A stretch of DNA of 64,000 bases. It comes from Embiotoca jacksoni. Lineage: Eukaryota; Chordata; Actinopteri; Embiotocidae. The position numbers were made by a program, and so were the translations under genes. The DNA lies in assembly GCA_022577435.1 (NCBI GenBank), contig JAKOON010000009.1:2815754-2879753 (forward strand), in the 5' to 3' direction. The notes beneath the pieces are model-generated. The model ran no database searches. It was not told where the DNA came from and saw only the letters and a program-made list of their open reading frames with translations. Shown one piece after another: positions 47,728 to 60,400 of this stretch. Numbering within the stretch: the stretch's first letter is position 1; every line of letters starts with the position of its first letter.

Positions 47728-47729
<2 letters not shown>

Positions 47730-47861
47730 GTATAGAACGGCTACATCAGACAGACTTAACAAGTGTTCCCTGTCTCTCTCCTCCCTGCTCTCATCCCCTC
47801 CTGACATGTTGTTGCTGGCGGCAGAAAAAAAAATAAAAGAAAAAAAAATACTCCCTCCCCA

Positions 47862-47862
<1 letters not shown>

Positions 47863-47919
<57 letters not shown>
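47863..47919. repeat. (CA)n microsatellite
   Basis: About 28 CA units. Together with the GT arrays 140 bp upstream it forms a long complementary inverted pair. Confidence 0.94.
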
Positions 47920-47921
<2 letters not shown>

Positions 47922-47994
47922 CTCCATCCCTTTCCTCCCTCCCTTTTCTCCTTCAACAACATCCCCATTCAAGTGCATCAGCTCCAGGCATCCT

Positions 47995-48062
47995 TCCTCC
48001 CTCCCTCCCTCCCTGCCTCCCTCCCTCCCTCACTCCCTCCCTCCCTGCCTCCCTCCCTCCTC
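47995..48062. repeat. (CCCT)n microsatellite
   Basis: About 16 CCCT units with GCCT and ACTC variants. Confidence 0.9.
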
Positions 48063-48376
48063 CTCCTCCTCACCCTCCCCATCGTTCACTAGTAGCCTAA
48101 GCACATAAAAAATACATCAAACACAGCCGTCCGCCCAAGGCCTCGTCACACGCAAAATCATCTCTCCTTCCATCTCTCTCTCTCTCTCTCTCTCCAAAAG
48201 AAAAAGAAAAAGAAAATCCCCAAGTTACAAAAGACAACTACAGAGGACGCTGATAGAAGGAGAGATAGGCTGAACTCGGCGGACCGAGGGTCGTCCGCGA
48301 GGCCTCCTGGGGGAAGACAGATTATTGTAATGTTAACACAACCAGCCTCTCCCACTTTGACACACACACAGAAAAA

Positions 48377-48377
48377 G

Positions 48378-48402
<25 letters not shown>
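48377..48402. repeat. (TA)n microsatellite followed by a poly(A) run
   Basis: About 12 TA units, then an A-run to about 48419. Confidence 0.9.
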
Positions 48403-48408
<6 letters not shown>

Positions 48409-48764
48409 AAAAAAAAAAAGGAGCATGACTTACCTTGTGCATAATAAGGCCTTGTTTGAATTGTACACAGCCTGCAGCACCGTGACCCACTTCCCTCAGT
48501 TCAGCTCCACATCTGCTCCGGCACCGGTCTCGGCCGTGACAGTGGCCGAGGGCGTCCGGCAGCACCCATGGGCTACACTGTCAGATCCCCGGTGCCGAGA
48601 TGGTCTGTAAAGAAGAGGCTCCTGCTGGACCTCCAGCTCACAGCCAGCACTCTCCAAAAATCAGCTGTAATCAGCCCAGACGTGCTAAATTGAAGCACTA
48701 TTCCAGCACGGGGGTCAGTTTGCACACTAATTATACACTTTTATTTTTAGGCATAGATGTGAGT

Positions 48765-48766
<2 letters not shown>

Positions 48767-48800
<34 letters not shown>

Positions 48801-48811
48801 ACACACACACA
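48767..48811. repeat. (CA)n microsatellite
   Basis: CA array with one TA interruption. Confidence 0.92.
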
Positions 48812-49089
48812 GACCCTTGGGTGCTACAGCTCATGTTCCTCTTCAATTATTCCGCCCCGTGCCCTCTTCTCCTCCTCATAATCTGAATAAAGCCCGATCC
48901 GTGTCCTCTAGATATTTAGAAGCCGGGCCTTGGTGCCAAAACATGTAACCTTCCCCCTCTTTCAAGTGTGGAACGAACGAGGAGTTCAGGGGTGGTTTGG
49001 CTTTACTGGCCTGACCTCGTAATTTCCTCTCGGGGGGGTTAAACAAAGTTGTGAAATTCAGTTTGGAGAGGAGCGGGTCTGGTGTTGAT

Positions 49090-49230
49090 GCGGCGAAACA
49101 AGAAGACGTGCAAAGAAATTATTCCTATTAAATTCTAATTAGAAGTGATTTCCTGACCCCGCCAACCCAGCCGCAGGTCCTGGAATCAAGTCTTTATCTC
49201 GATTAATTGCATAGAAATGGCTAAAAAAAA
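49090..49230. promoter_or_regulatory. Candidate non-coding regulatory block
   Basis: Contains TATTAAATTCTAATTAGAAG and TTTATCTCGATTAATTGCAT around a GC-rich centre. Repeat-free; texture-based call. Confidence 0.28.
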
Positions 49231-49379
49231 ATGATGATGGATGCAGCTCAATGCCAAAATCTTTCAAATTAACCCCCTTGGCCCTTCGCATTTCACAGAG
49301 GTGTTTTTAGACTTTCAACATTGAAACAAAATAGCTGGGAAAAAGGTAAAAAAAAAACAAACAACGTAATCTCTTTCGT

Positions 49380-49690
49380 AACAACACCGGGATTAAGCCG
49401 GCCCGCCTGCAGATCCAGGAGCTCGCGACGAGCGGGCCCCACCATGGGGCCCATTGCAGACCCTCCTGGCATTGGCCCCTAATGATGTCTAATGGGGCCT
49501 CCTGCGCCCGTTTCTAACCCCGGGACCTCCTCCTAATCACCGTGGCTCCTAATGAGATGGAGAGACATAAAAGGGCTCGTTAGAAGACCATCCCTTTAAT
49601 GCCAGCCTATTATTAGCCACTTACCAAATCATTAGTCTCTAAACTGCAATTATGCTTTAAAATAGGAGGAAAAAGTGAACGGAGGAGTCA
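49380..49690. promoter_or_regulatory. TAAT-rich candidate enhancer block
   Basis: Eight TAAT/ATTA cores within about 175 bp (49480, 49490, 49534, 49550, 49597, 49612, 49631 and 49649), several in a repeated CCTAAT context (CCCCTAATGATG, TCCTAATCACC, CTCCTAATGAG), in otherwise GC-rich, repeat-free sequence. This is the texture of a homeodomain-bound enhancer. The target gene is not evident. Confidence 0.35.
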
Positions 49691-51166
49691 GAGGACAGAC
49701 GTGTGGTCTGCGAGAGATGGACCGGACTATCATACAGGAGGTGGAATAAAAAATTTAAAAAAAACCCACTGATTTCTCCTTGGCTTTGGATAGCAAAATG
49801 GTTTCCACACTAGCTTCCAATGTCCTTTTTTTTTTTTTTTAAGTTCATTTTTTCAGGTGAAGTTATCTGGAGGATCCGAGTTGATCTATCGAGATACAAA
49901 ACAGTGTCTTATCCAAACGCAGGCCGGTATTACATCAATACACCCGTCGGTCCGCGAGAGGAAAGCGTGTCAGTGTCACGTTTTGCCTCGACTCGGCGTG
50001 AAAAGTACACGCAGCGGACCAGGGTTTGAGATTTACGTGGATTTCTTTTCATAACCAGGTGGTTTTTCTGCATAACCGGAAACCACACGGTTAACCCTAG
50101 TTTTCCTAAATTTACCAATGCGTTTTTTTTCTTTTTGTAAACCTAACCACGTGGATTTTCGCGCATCGGCGGGGTTAAAAACGGGACGGTAAAATCGGCG
50201 GCGGCCGAGCTGCCATGCAAGGTGCTCGCCTGCCATCAAGGGCAACGAAGGGTTCAGCATCTCCCCCGAAGACCCTTCGACGCGCAGACAGGACGAACCG
50301 GTGATCGCCCAATGAGGCAGCGAGGGCTGATAAGGATGTTTGTTATACATTTGAGGAAAAGTGATAGTTGCATCTATAATAAGAAGTATTAACTGAGGAA
50401 AAGCTGTTTTTTTGTTGTTTTTTTTAAACAATTTGTGCTGCTGGTTCCCAACGTGAAGGTCAGAAAACAGTTGGGTTGAAAGACGATTGAGAAAATAGTT
50501 ACTACAGAAAACAGTTCTTAGTCAAAGTGGTCACTAAGAGTATACTGTATATATAGACATCTTTTTTCTTGTTTTTAATGCTGTACGGGATTCCACGGTA
50601 CATTTTAATTATGACGATGATGAACTCTGACAAGTCCAATGAATTATACAAGCGGCTTATGCGGCACAAAAACTAATCCGTATGGACACATTCGGCGCCA
50701 ACAGGAGGCCTGTTCACAGCTGTTTGGATCGTCGTCAGAGGAAAACCTACAGGTGTTACTAATGTCAGTCCCGATGGTTTCAGTCTATTCAGGTGTCACG
50801 TGAGCCGTCACGCACACCGACAGGAGCGACTGAGAGAGTCCTTACAAACACGGCGTACAGTAGAAGCCCAATAAAGTAGAGAATAAAGAAACATGTCTCT
50901 ACTTTATGAGTGAACTCGGATGCATCCCATTTGGGTAAATGTACTTTCTTGCTCTATATGCTGCATTTCACACAAAAAAAAGTTCTTATTTGACAACTTT
51001 TTTTATTTTTTTTATTGAACCCAACAAATAGATCTGTATTGTGCTCAATGTAAAAATACTTTAAAATATCTATTTAAACATCAATTTCTCCACAACGGTG
51101 TGAATCTCACCTGCTGCAGGTGGAGAGCAGACGAAAGCAATCGAGAGTAAAGTCTTAAAATACGCT

Positions 51167-51172
51167 TTTATT
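51167..51172 (-). terminator. clspn: clspn polyadenylation signal AATAAA
   Basis: TTTATT on + about 490 bp beyond the claspin stop; a second lies about 160 bp further on. The inferred 3' UTR is about 51150-51660 and includes a T-run (51548-51566 on +). Confidence 0.5.
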
Positions 51173-51660
51173 TACAATGTAAAACAAATACATTTTATTA
51201 ATCATACAAAAAAAAAAAATCCTCCACTATTAAAAAAACAAACAAACCCCAAATCAATCCTATTTACATGATAAAACATTTTTGACCTCAATCAAGCGGC
51301 CCACATCAAGTGAATGTGACAGATGATTGCCTCTGACGACATCACGGATTTAAAACTCTGACACACGGGCCGAACTAGTGAACGGAGAGTGTGCGAGACA
51401 CCGATAGGAGCTTCAGTGGTGTGCTTTAGTTCGCCGTTTTAAGGCAATGTAAACATGCAAACCCACCTGACCGCCTGTTTGCGTTTTATAAAATCAGCCC
51501 CCAGACGCCTCACAAGCCTGGAAACGCATCGTTTTGCCTCCGGCTTTGTTTTTTTTTTTTTTTTTTCAAGTCTTACTGGCAGGTGAAATAGCGGAAGTGG
51601 AAGGTAAACGCCGCCTCCCAACCGCCGCCGGATGCCGATGATCGTCATTCAGTCGCGTCC

Positions 51661-54384
51661 TCAGTGGTCCAGGTAGTGGAAGATGCTTCTCGAGGAGTCT
51701 TTTGTCTGTCCCGCAGCTTTGTTCTCCCTGCAGACCCTCTTCGCTGCCGGGTTCGCTGCTTCCACCTGTCCCCTCCTCTTCACCACCTGAGGGATCAAAC
51801 ACGCATCCAGAGGTGAAGTGTTTTCACTACACCGGGGGCTGAATGAGAAATAATCACCGACGGCTTAATGTGGTGAAAAGAATAAATGATTAGAAGTGTG
51901 TCGCATGTTTCTCAAAAAGCTAAATAACCATGTGACTCCAATCGTGAAGGCTGCACACAGTTTCCTCCGGTCGGTGGTGAATGGGCTCTGATAGGAGCAG
52001 TGTGGACTCTGGCTCCACCTAGTGTCACATACTGAGACTGCAGCAGAACCAACAACGTTCACATGGCTGCCGTACCCCGAGCAGACTCTTTGGAAAGTAT
52101 TTTGGTTTTGTGTTGATTTTAGAGCAGCCAAAGAGACAACAGACAAAGTGAAGCCCTGTTTATCAGGACGAAAGTGTCGCGCTGTACCCGACCCAAAACG
52201 TTAGCAGTACAATCAGATGCTCCATATGAAGATTGGACTATTTGTCCGTGTTTATTTTTTTCAAATATAAATGATCTGGCAATCTGAAAATCGGGGACTC
52301 ACTCGCCTCCTTCGTTCTATCTGCACCAACACAATCATCGCTTCTGACCACTCCGACTCAGCAGATTTGGCTCCCATTGACCCCCAAAAGTTTCAGGTCC
52401 GTGTGTAAAAAAAAAAACGTATGTAACTGTTGTGTGTTGATGTTGATCGTAACTTGAACTACTTCATGAAGTTTATAACTGTGTATACCACAGGGCTCGC
52501 TGAAGTTTTTACCCCCTCATAAAGATGGACAGAAAAGCGTCTAATAATAATAATAATTATAATAATAATAATAATAATTCCTTTTAATTTCCTTCACCCA
52601 CCTGTCTCTGAGGAGCGTTTGACGTTTTGTCGTCCTTCTCGGGAGAGAGCGTCTGAAACAGAAACCCTCGGGTGTTTCTGGGGGCCAAAGGATTCCCCTC
52701 CGAGATCGAAGCCAGTTTCTGGAGGACAGCGTGAGGCTGGCTCAGAAGAGAACCTCTCTTCACCTGAAAAAAAATCAATAAATCAATAAAACATAAATCT
52801 TAGGTCGGCCTCGCGCGGATAGCAGAGAATGGATAATGAACTTGGGTGCGAGTGGTTGTTGGCCTTAAATATTTAACCAACTCTCATCCTGAAACACCCT
52901 GAACATTTTCCAGAGAGGCTTTTGTTTAGATTTGAACTAAGAACAGGTCAGAAAATGTTATTTTCTCATCCACCAGCATCAGTTTCCTGCAGTTCAACTT
53001 GTGAATGGCATCAATATTCCATAATGCAGTCAATGAGTAGCTTTACTGACCCTCGTAAGAGGTTTTCTAATTTGACAGAACAGTGAGATATTGTCTGGAG
53101 CCAGAAGAGGAGCTTGAGGCTTTAAATGACAATTGACGAAGTCGTGCTATTTTTAGAAAGTCAGATGCTTCCTGTTTTTATGAGCTTACGATCTTAAAAA
53201 AAACCAGATTTGGTTGTAAACCGGAATCAAAGACAAGACAGGTTATTTAGCGAGGAATCCGTCACACGTTGTTGCACTAGATGTGATGAAAACAACACAA
53301 AAAGCTGGAAAAAAACAAAAACAAACAAACAAATGAAATCGTGTTTAAAATGTGAAGTGAGTTCTGCGTCTGTGTTCGACTCACCTGTGAAGGCTGCGAG
53401 GGTCTCTGGAAGGGATTGAGAGCCGATGTTGTCTTCTTCTCTGGCTGCGGTGCCGCGGGGGGCTCTGGTTTGAACGGGGAGGTTGGTGAATAAGGCATGA
53501 GAATCCTCCACCGCGAAAACACTCTTCAAATTAAACATCATTTCTCAACTATCTACTGATATTAAACTTCAGTTTGAACAAATCTCACCATCAAAAAAAT
53601 GAACTTACTTTACATTGGCGGTCCTAAAATGTTTTCATCTTAATTCACCCACAGAAAACACTTTGTATTTCTATTTTTTTTTTTTTTTTAAATAATTATC
53701 ATCAATAATCTCATTTGTATGAAGGCTGAGAAGTAAAAAAAAAACAACCCTTCATTTTAAAAAGATGTGCGACACAACAAATAGCTCAAACGCCCTTAAA
53801 ATCCCATTGGTGTCCCTTTGTTCAGCCCACTTTGTCATTTAAATGTGAAGCAGAGAGCAAAAACAAACACGTAGCAGTAGTATTATTCATTTCTCATCTC
53901 TTCTTTATCCGGGAGATTTTCATGTCTGTCAGGAAATGAGGACTGTTGCATAACTTGCATTTAGTAATCAGAGGATCTCCGTCTGCTTTAGTTTAGCTCG
54001 CCGGGACGCGCGTCTAAAGCAGCCTCCCCGTGCAGATTCAGGCAGGACAACATTCAGAACTAAAGCATGGGGATGCGGGATTTCAGCAGATTTAAGTACT
54101 TAATCACCCCCTAGTTATAAACTTAATTTGCTCTGGAAGGAGTCTTTATGATGTTTGAGGGATTCTTGTGAGGCCTCGTATCAAACTGACCTTTTCTCTG
54201 CAGAGTCTTGGCCGTCAGTTTCTTGGCCAGCTTCATGAAGTGACTGTCCTCGCCTCCGATCTTCTCATCGTCAGCCTCCAAATCTTCCCCTTTCTTGGCT
54301 TTCTGTTCGGACTGCCAAGAAGAAAAACGGACAAAAGAGTGAAGAGAAAATAATTCACAAGCTGCACACAGTTTGTGGGGCAAA

Positions 54385-54438
<54 letters not shown>

Positions 54439-57400
54439 AGAACAAACTGTGCATCCTACCTGCTCTCTGAGCCACTGTTCTCTCTCCAGTCTCTCCTTCC
54501 TCCTCTGGACCTCAGTCTGGTCCACATCTTCATCTTCCTCCCCGTCTTCCTCCCCCTCTGCGCCCGTCATGTCCATGTTGAAACCATCATCTGCACGAGA
54601 GGTTAAAAATAAAACTCTGGATGACAACAGTTAAAGACACGAGATATACGTCATTTAGTTCCATATTCATCTCCAATTTCACACACTTTAAGACTTTAGC
54701 CTTCGATTATCTTCAGTTTTGTGATTTGCTGTGTTTTTATTATCCACTGGTGGATGACTAACTGCAGAATATAATTGCCCTTTGTAGGGATGAATAAAGT
54801 TATACGTAATAATATGTAATTAAACACATGTAACACTTTAAACAAATAGCTGTGAATCTCAGCAGAAATATACTTAAAGACTTATTTTTGGTCAGGTCTT
54901 TATTATCTTTTTGTTTATTCAAACTTCATGACCAAAAACTTGGTATTTAAGGGTATTCCTTTATTCCCTCGTCATGTAGACTCACCGATGTTTTTCCAAC
55001 GGAAGCGGCGAGCTCGTCCGGGTCCATCAGAGTGAAGGTCGCCGTCAGCCAGGTAGCGCTCCTGGTACAGCCTCAGGCGACGCTTGTCATCATCCATAAC
55101 CTGCTTCCTTTAAGATCAATGGGTGCATTTTAAAACTTCGAACTCTCAGGTTCTAAAACATTTCGCAGATCCAAGCGACCCATCTCAAGTTTTTCTTCCT
55201 TTCGGAGCATCTTTAGAGAACAAACCAGAACAGGTTTGTCTCCGGTTTCCCCTCTTTTGCCTGCATGAATGCACCGTGGCCCAAAGATGTCAGACGTGGT
55301 ATTTAATAAACGCGTTACTCACATGTGGATCTTGTTGACTTGGTCCTGCAGCTCTTCGTCAGAGGGAAGGTCTTCCAGGAGCTCCTCTTCCTCGTACTCG
55401 CTCCCTCTGTCGCCGTCCTCATCGTCGCTGCCCGCGTCGCTACCCGACAGCTCGGCCTCAGAGTCCAAGTAGTCGGTCAAACGCCTGAGGAAAAAAAAAA
55501 AAAAAAAAAGGATGCAAGAAACGATTGAAACCCGTTGTGAATTGTCAATGAAAATAACAGTAAATCATATTTCGACACAACAAACATTAAACTTTTTATG
55601 TTTACAGAAGAAAAGAAACGAGCATGAATAATGTGCTGCTTTAATAAAGTTACATTTGATTCGTCACTCACATTTTCTTCTTCTTCTTCTTCTTCTTCTT
55701 GACCCGAAGAGGAGCGAACACTCCCTCCATCTCCTCCTCTTCCACATCATTATCCTCCTCTTCACCGATATCTGCTTCATCCCCCACCTCGCTATTTTCC
55801 TCTCCATCATCATTATTGTTGTCCTCCTACATACCCAAAATTCAGCTGTCAGATTTTCTTATTTGCATTATAAAAGATATTCCTCCACACATTTGACGTT
55901 TCTGCTTTCAGACTTTTTTTTTTTTTACCTGCTCACTTTCCACATCTGACAGAAAGCGAAACTCACAGTCATCTTCCTCATCCTCCCGTTCTTCCTCCTC
56001 CGGCTTCTTTTTACTTTATAGGGAGAAATCACCATGAAAATCTTACACAGCGAAAAAATAGTACAATTCATATTCCTTTAATTATTCCTATCATAAGGGA
56101 GTCATCACAAAAGGTTTCACAGATGGAGAAGTGTTACGTGTCAAGAAAACAACGAACAAAAACCTTCTCGTTTATTTCATGATGATGGTAATGATGATGA
56201 TGATGATATACGAGGTCTTTATACTGTACCTGTCTTGTGCCGGTGAAGCCGTATGAGCAGAACCTAAAGTTGGCAGCAAAGGAGACGAATATAAATGTTG
56301 TGTAAATGGAATCAACTAAATCGTATATTGAAAAGTACCGAAAATAAACAGAAGATATGAATTTATAATGGTCAGTCATCCCGACAATGAATTCCAGTTC
56401 CTGTGAATGACTTTAATAAATCAGACTATTTGAAATGATTGTAAATAATGTGTTCATCTGGAGAAAAGGGCACACGGTCTAACCTGCACTGGGGAATTTG
56501 CCGGAGCACAGCCCCATCAGCTGATCCATGGTATTGTCAGACGCGTCGTCTTTAACCTTCTCCGTCTGCTCCTCTCCACGCTGCGTTGCTGGAAACGCTC
56601 CCGAGCACAACCCCAGCAGCTCGTCGTCCTGCGTTCCCTCGAGGCCGCCGCCGCCGCCGCCGCCGCGACCGGAGCCGCTCTGCGATGCCCCGAAAACCCC
56701 CGAGCACAACCCCAACAACTCCCCCATGTTGGCGTCCATTGCGTTTTCATCCAGGCTGTCCAGGATCAACTGTCTCTTGTGGGAGCGAGGGGCCCCCGGC
56801 CGAGGCCCCACGTTCAGGAAGCCGTCTGCGTCGAGTAGCTGCGAATGGGTGTCGTCTTCCAGGGAGAAACGACCCTGCGAGTCCCCGCCAGGACCGGAAC
56901 GAACCGAACCCAGGGGCCCCGAATCCGCACCGGGGGAGGGAGGTGCGTACAGGTCTTGGGAGTCCTCGACAGGGAGGCAGAGGGACGGCTCGGAGAGTTT
57001 GCCTGAACTCTGGTGGGGGAAGAAAATGAATTAGAACACTTCATTGTGAAGAAAATTACGTTTTATATATAAATACTATAAAATAAATCTCTTTTTCTTT
57101 TGATTTGTTTTGCTGTTACCTTTCTCTGTTTTTATTTGTTGTAATCATCTTAATCTCGCCTTTTCAGTTTTAAGTAGAAGTCTTTTAACTTCCTGCCACA
57201 CCCGTACAACCTCTTGTTTACTTGTAAATAAAAGTTATAACTGCATTGTTACACATTTATATGATGAAGTTTTGTGTAAAAATGTGATCTCTTATTATGG
57301 TTCTATTTAATAAATACATTTCTGACACAGAAAATCGTGCCCCTCTCTATCATAAGTACATTTTCTAATTTGACTGAACTGAAACACGTACATTTAACCG

Positions 57401-60400
57401 TGGACACGTTCGAGGGAATTCAAAAACCCTAACATGAAATCCTTTTGATGCTCCGACAATTAAACAACAACAACAACAACAAAAAAACTCAATCTCACCT
57501 TGGAGGCGGAGCCGAGGAAGCTGGGCCTGAAGAAGCAGGGCGAAGGCGAGCGGAAAATGGAGGAGCTGGAGACGCCTTTCCCTGTGGAGCGCTGGTTATT
57601 GACGGGTTGGTACGAGGTGATCATGGATCCCGCCAGCTCGAAGCTGCTGTTGTGGCTGTTGTCCTTCACCAGGGACAGAGAGTCGTCCTCTTCTGGAGAC
57701 CAGAGGGACGAGTACGTGGACAAAACCTTTGTTATCGATGTGTTACGTGAAGTGATAAACCAGTGATTTCTCTTGAGTGTAAAAGAAGGTGGACAAACTC
57801 AATGGAGGTCTTTCATCTCGCCTTTACTCACCCATCTTATTGCTGCTGTCATTTCCAGAACCTCCGGACCTTCTGACACCATCGCTAAAGAGGAACGCAG
57901 TAAACAAAAACAGTAAACATTTCAGTACACACTTCTTCTTTTTTTTTTTTTTTTTATTATTATAAAAAAATTTCAAAGATGCCCACTCGAGAGTCATCTA
58001 CAAAAACATAAAGACGGATAAAGAAACGTCAAACCCACCCAGTGCGAGAGCAGGAGCTGCCGGGGAACAGCATGAGAGTGCCATCTGTGTTAATGAGGTC
58101 GGGAGTCAGTGAGGGTCCGATCCGAGCCGAAGGAGAAGGAGAAGTGCTCCTGATACTCTGGACCACACTGCCTTCTTCCTCCTCCTCCTCCTCTTCTCGC
58201 TCCTTCTCTCCTTCGCTACCGCCACCTCCCAGTAAGTCGTCTACACCCTGGGAGACAGAAGAGCAGCCTTGATGTCAGTTAAAAGGGACAAAAAACAGAA
58301 GTAAAAAAAAAAAAAAAAGTCATTCGTTTCTTCCCGAAGCAACGAGTAACAAATTCGCCCCTTTACCTCCTCTTCCTCTGACTCGTCCGTCATGTCTTCC
58401 TCCTCCTCTTCGTCCTCCCCGCAGTCTTCGTTGTCGAGGCGATTCAGCTCGACCTTGCGCGCCCTCTCCTCTTTCCTCCGTTGGGCCATGGCGAGCTGCA
58501 GGCGCTGCTGCAGAGTCAGCAGCTTCTCTCCTGCACAACGAGGCGTACGAGAGGTCAAGCCGTGTCTGGAAGCAACTGGCTTATAATTTAAAGTCAAGAC
58601 CCGAGTCCCCTGTGCCTGCACAGGTTGTTGTTATTGATTTTTTTTTTTTTTTTTTTTTAAGTCAACCGTCAGGTCTCCCATCTCTTCAAAACGCTACGTG
58701 ATGTCCGAGAATTTTTTTTTTCCTCACCTGGTTTGCCGGTCGCCGGCTCCTCCGCTCCCTCTTTGACGGTGACGGTGACGGACTCCGTGCGAAGCTCCTC
58801 CTGGCCAGACGGAGTGCTGTCTTTGCGGATGATGTTGAGCTGCATGGTGCGCTCTCCCTGGGGCCGTGTGGGTGCATGAACGTGACGAAGGTAGCGCTCC
58901 TTCAGGGCCTCCACGCCTGATTGAAGAAGAAGTAAATAAAATGACTCGGTAATATCGGACTTATGACATGCTTATACTTGTAGTTTGGTTCTTTAGGTCC
59001 AGAATAAAGCAGAAAATTATACATTGCTGCATTTTAATTTGGATTACCTTAGTGTTCACTCGGACATTTTTAACATTGAAAACAAAAGGCCTACAGATAT
59101 GGCCACAACCTAACTGGAGGGCAACAGGAATTCCTCCGTTGCATACGCCAACAAAAATCTGCTGCAAGAAGACTTGTTTTAGTTTCCCTTTACTGAAATA
59201 ATAATGTTAGTATTATTGATAGTAGCTCTTTTGTTTGGTCTGTTTAGATATCTTTGGTCCGAGCTGCAGTCATACTTCAGTTGAACCACACTGGAGTTTG
59301 TTTTCACGGATCCAAACCTGCCAAACCTGAAAACACCCGGATCTCTTTTCTTTTTGTGCATCCAATGTTGGAATGCGAAAGGAATCGCGACTCACCAGAG
59401 TTGAGCTGAGGAGGCTCGAGCTGAATAAAAGCTCCGTCATCGGGACACAGTTTGGCGACGGGTGGGGGGTCCAGTCCCAGCTCCTTCAGTCTGGCCAGTT
59501 TGTCCTTCTTCGGCTTGGTGGGCTGCTGCCCTGAAGGCTCTGCCGCCGCCGAATCAGCGCTCCCTGACCGAGGGTCTACCGAAGCCCCAGATGGAGGCGC
59601 TGTCCGCCGGGCTTCAGAGACAGACGGCGATGCGGCCTGGTTTTGTTCTGGAGGCGCAGCAGCGGGTTCCTCTCCAGAGTCAGAGGCAGGTTTCTCTACA
59701 GCGTCTGATGTGACCGACTCCTGCAGACTCTCGGAGAGGTACAGCATCGGGCCAGATTCCTGCTCTGGATCTGAGGTCACGGGAGGTTCTTTGGCCTGGC
59801 TGAAGCTCTCCTGCTGCGGAGACGAAGTCGCTGCAGGTTGAAGCATCGGCTGGATCTGAGTGGATGAGAGATCCAGACAGGGGGGACAATCCTGCTCTGT
59901 GGACGGCTGTTGGGGCTCGCTGGTCAGGATAACAGCTGGAGGAGGAGCTGACATCATTTCTGAATACTTTGTCGACCTGAAAAGAGGAAGATTTGCGCAG
60001 ACTATTATTAAAACATAAGAGTAAAATGCTACAGAACTGCACACGTGAAAATAAGCAATTCGCATTTATGCTAAAATCTTCCAAACTGGGTCATTTCTGA
60101 TCCGAAATACGTGTCGAATGTTTGTATTTACTTCAACAGCGCCATGGCAGGACCCCCTGGCCTGCCTCTCTTCTTAAAGAACTGGTCGAGGGTCTTGGGC
60201 TCAGGGATGTGGTAGGGCAGCCCCAGTGTTGACTCTACACAGGCAGAAGGACACGTCAGAAAGGTGCCGTCCCACGAGAGCGCGAAACATGCGACAACGC
60301 TTAAAATCTGCTTTTCAAATCTGTGTCCAAATGTAAAACTTCTTGTGCAAAACCAAATAATCTGCACCGAACAGAGAAAAGAGCAGCAAACATATTGCAG

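Larger units (their letters stand above)
45120..51150. other. Gene-poor interval between the C1orf216 homolog and clspn
   Basis: No coding exon recognised. The region 45.1-47.5 kb is AT-rich with nothing identified. The region 47.6-48.4 kb is packed with microsatellites (GT, CA, CCCT, TC, TA). The region 48.8-49.7 kb has non-repetitive candidate regulatory sequence, and 49.7-51.1 kb is AT-rich. Confidence 0.6.

Noticed and set aside
51566..51802. 78-codon open frame starting MFDPSGG on - over the last claspin exon
   Set aside because: A different frame of the same exon; the phase from the previous exon and the SRSIFHYLDH end select the other frame.
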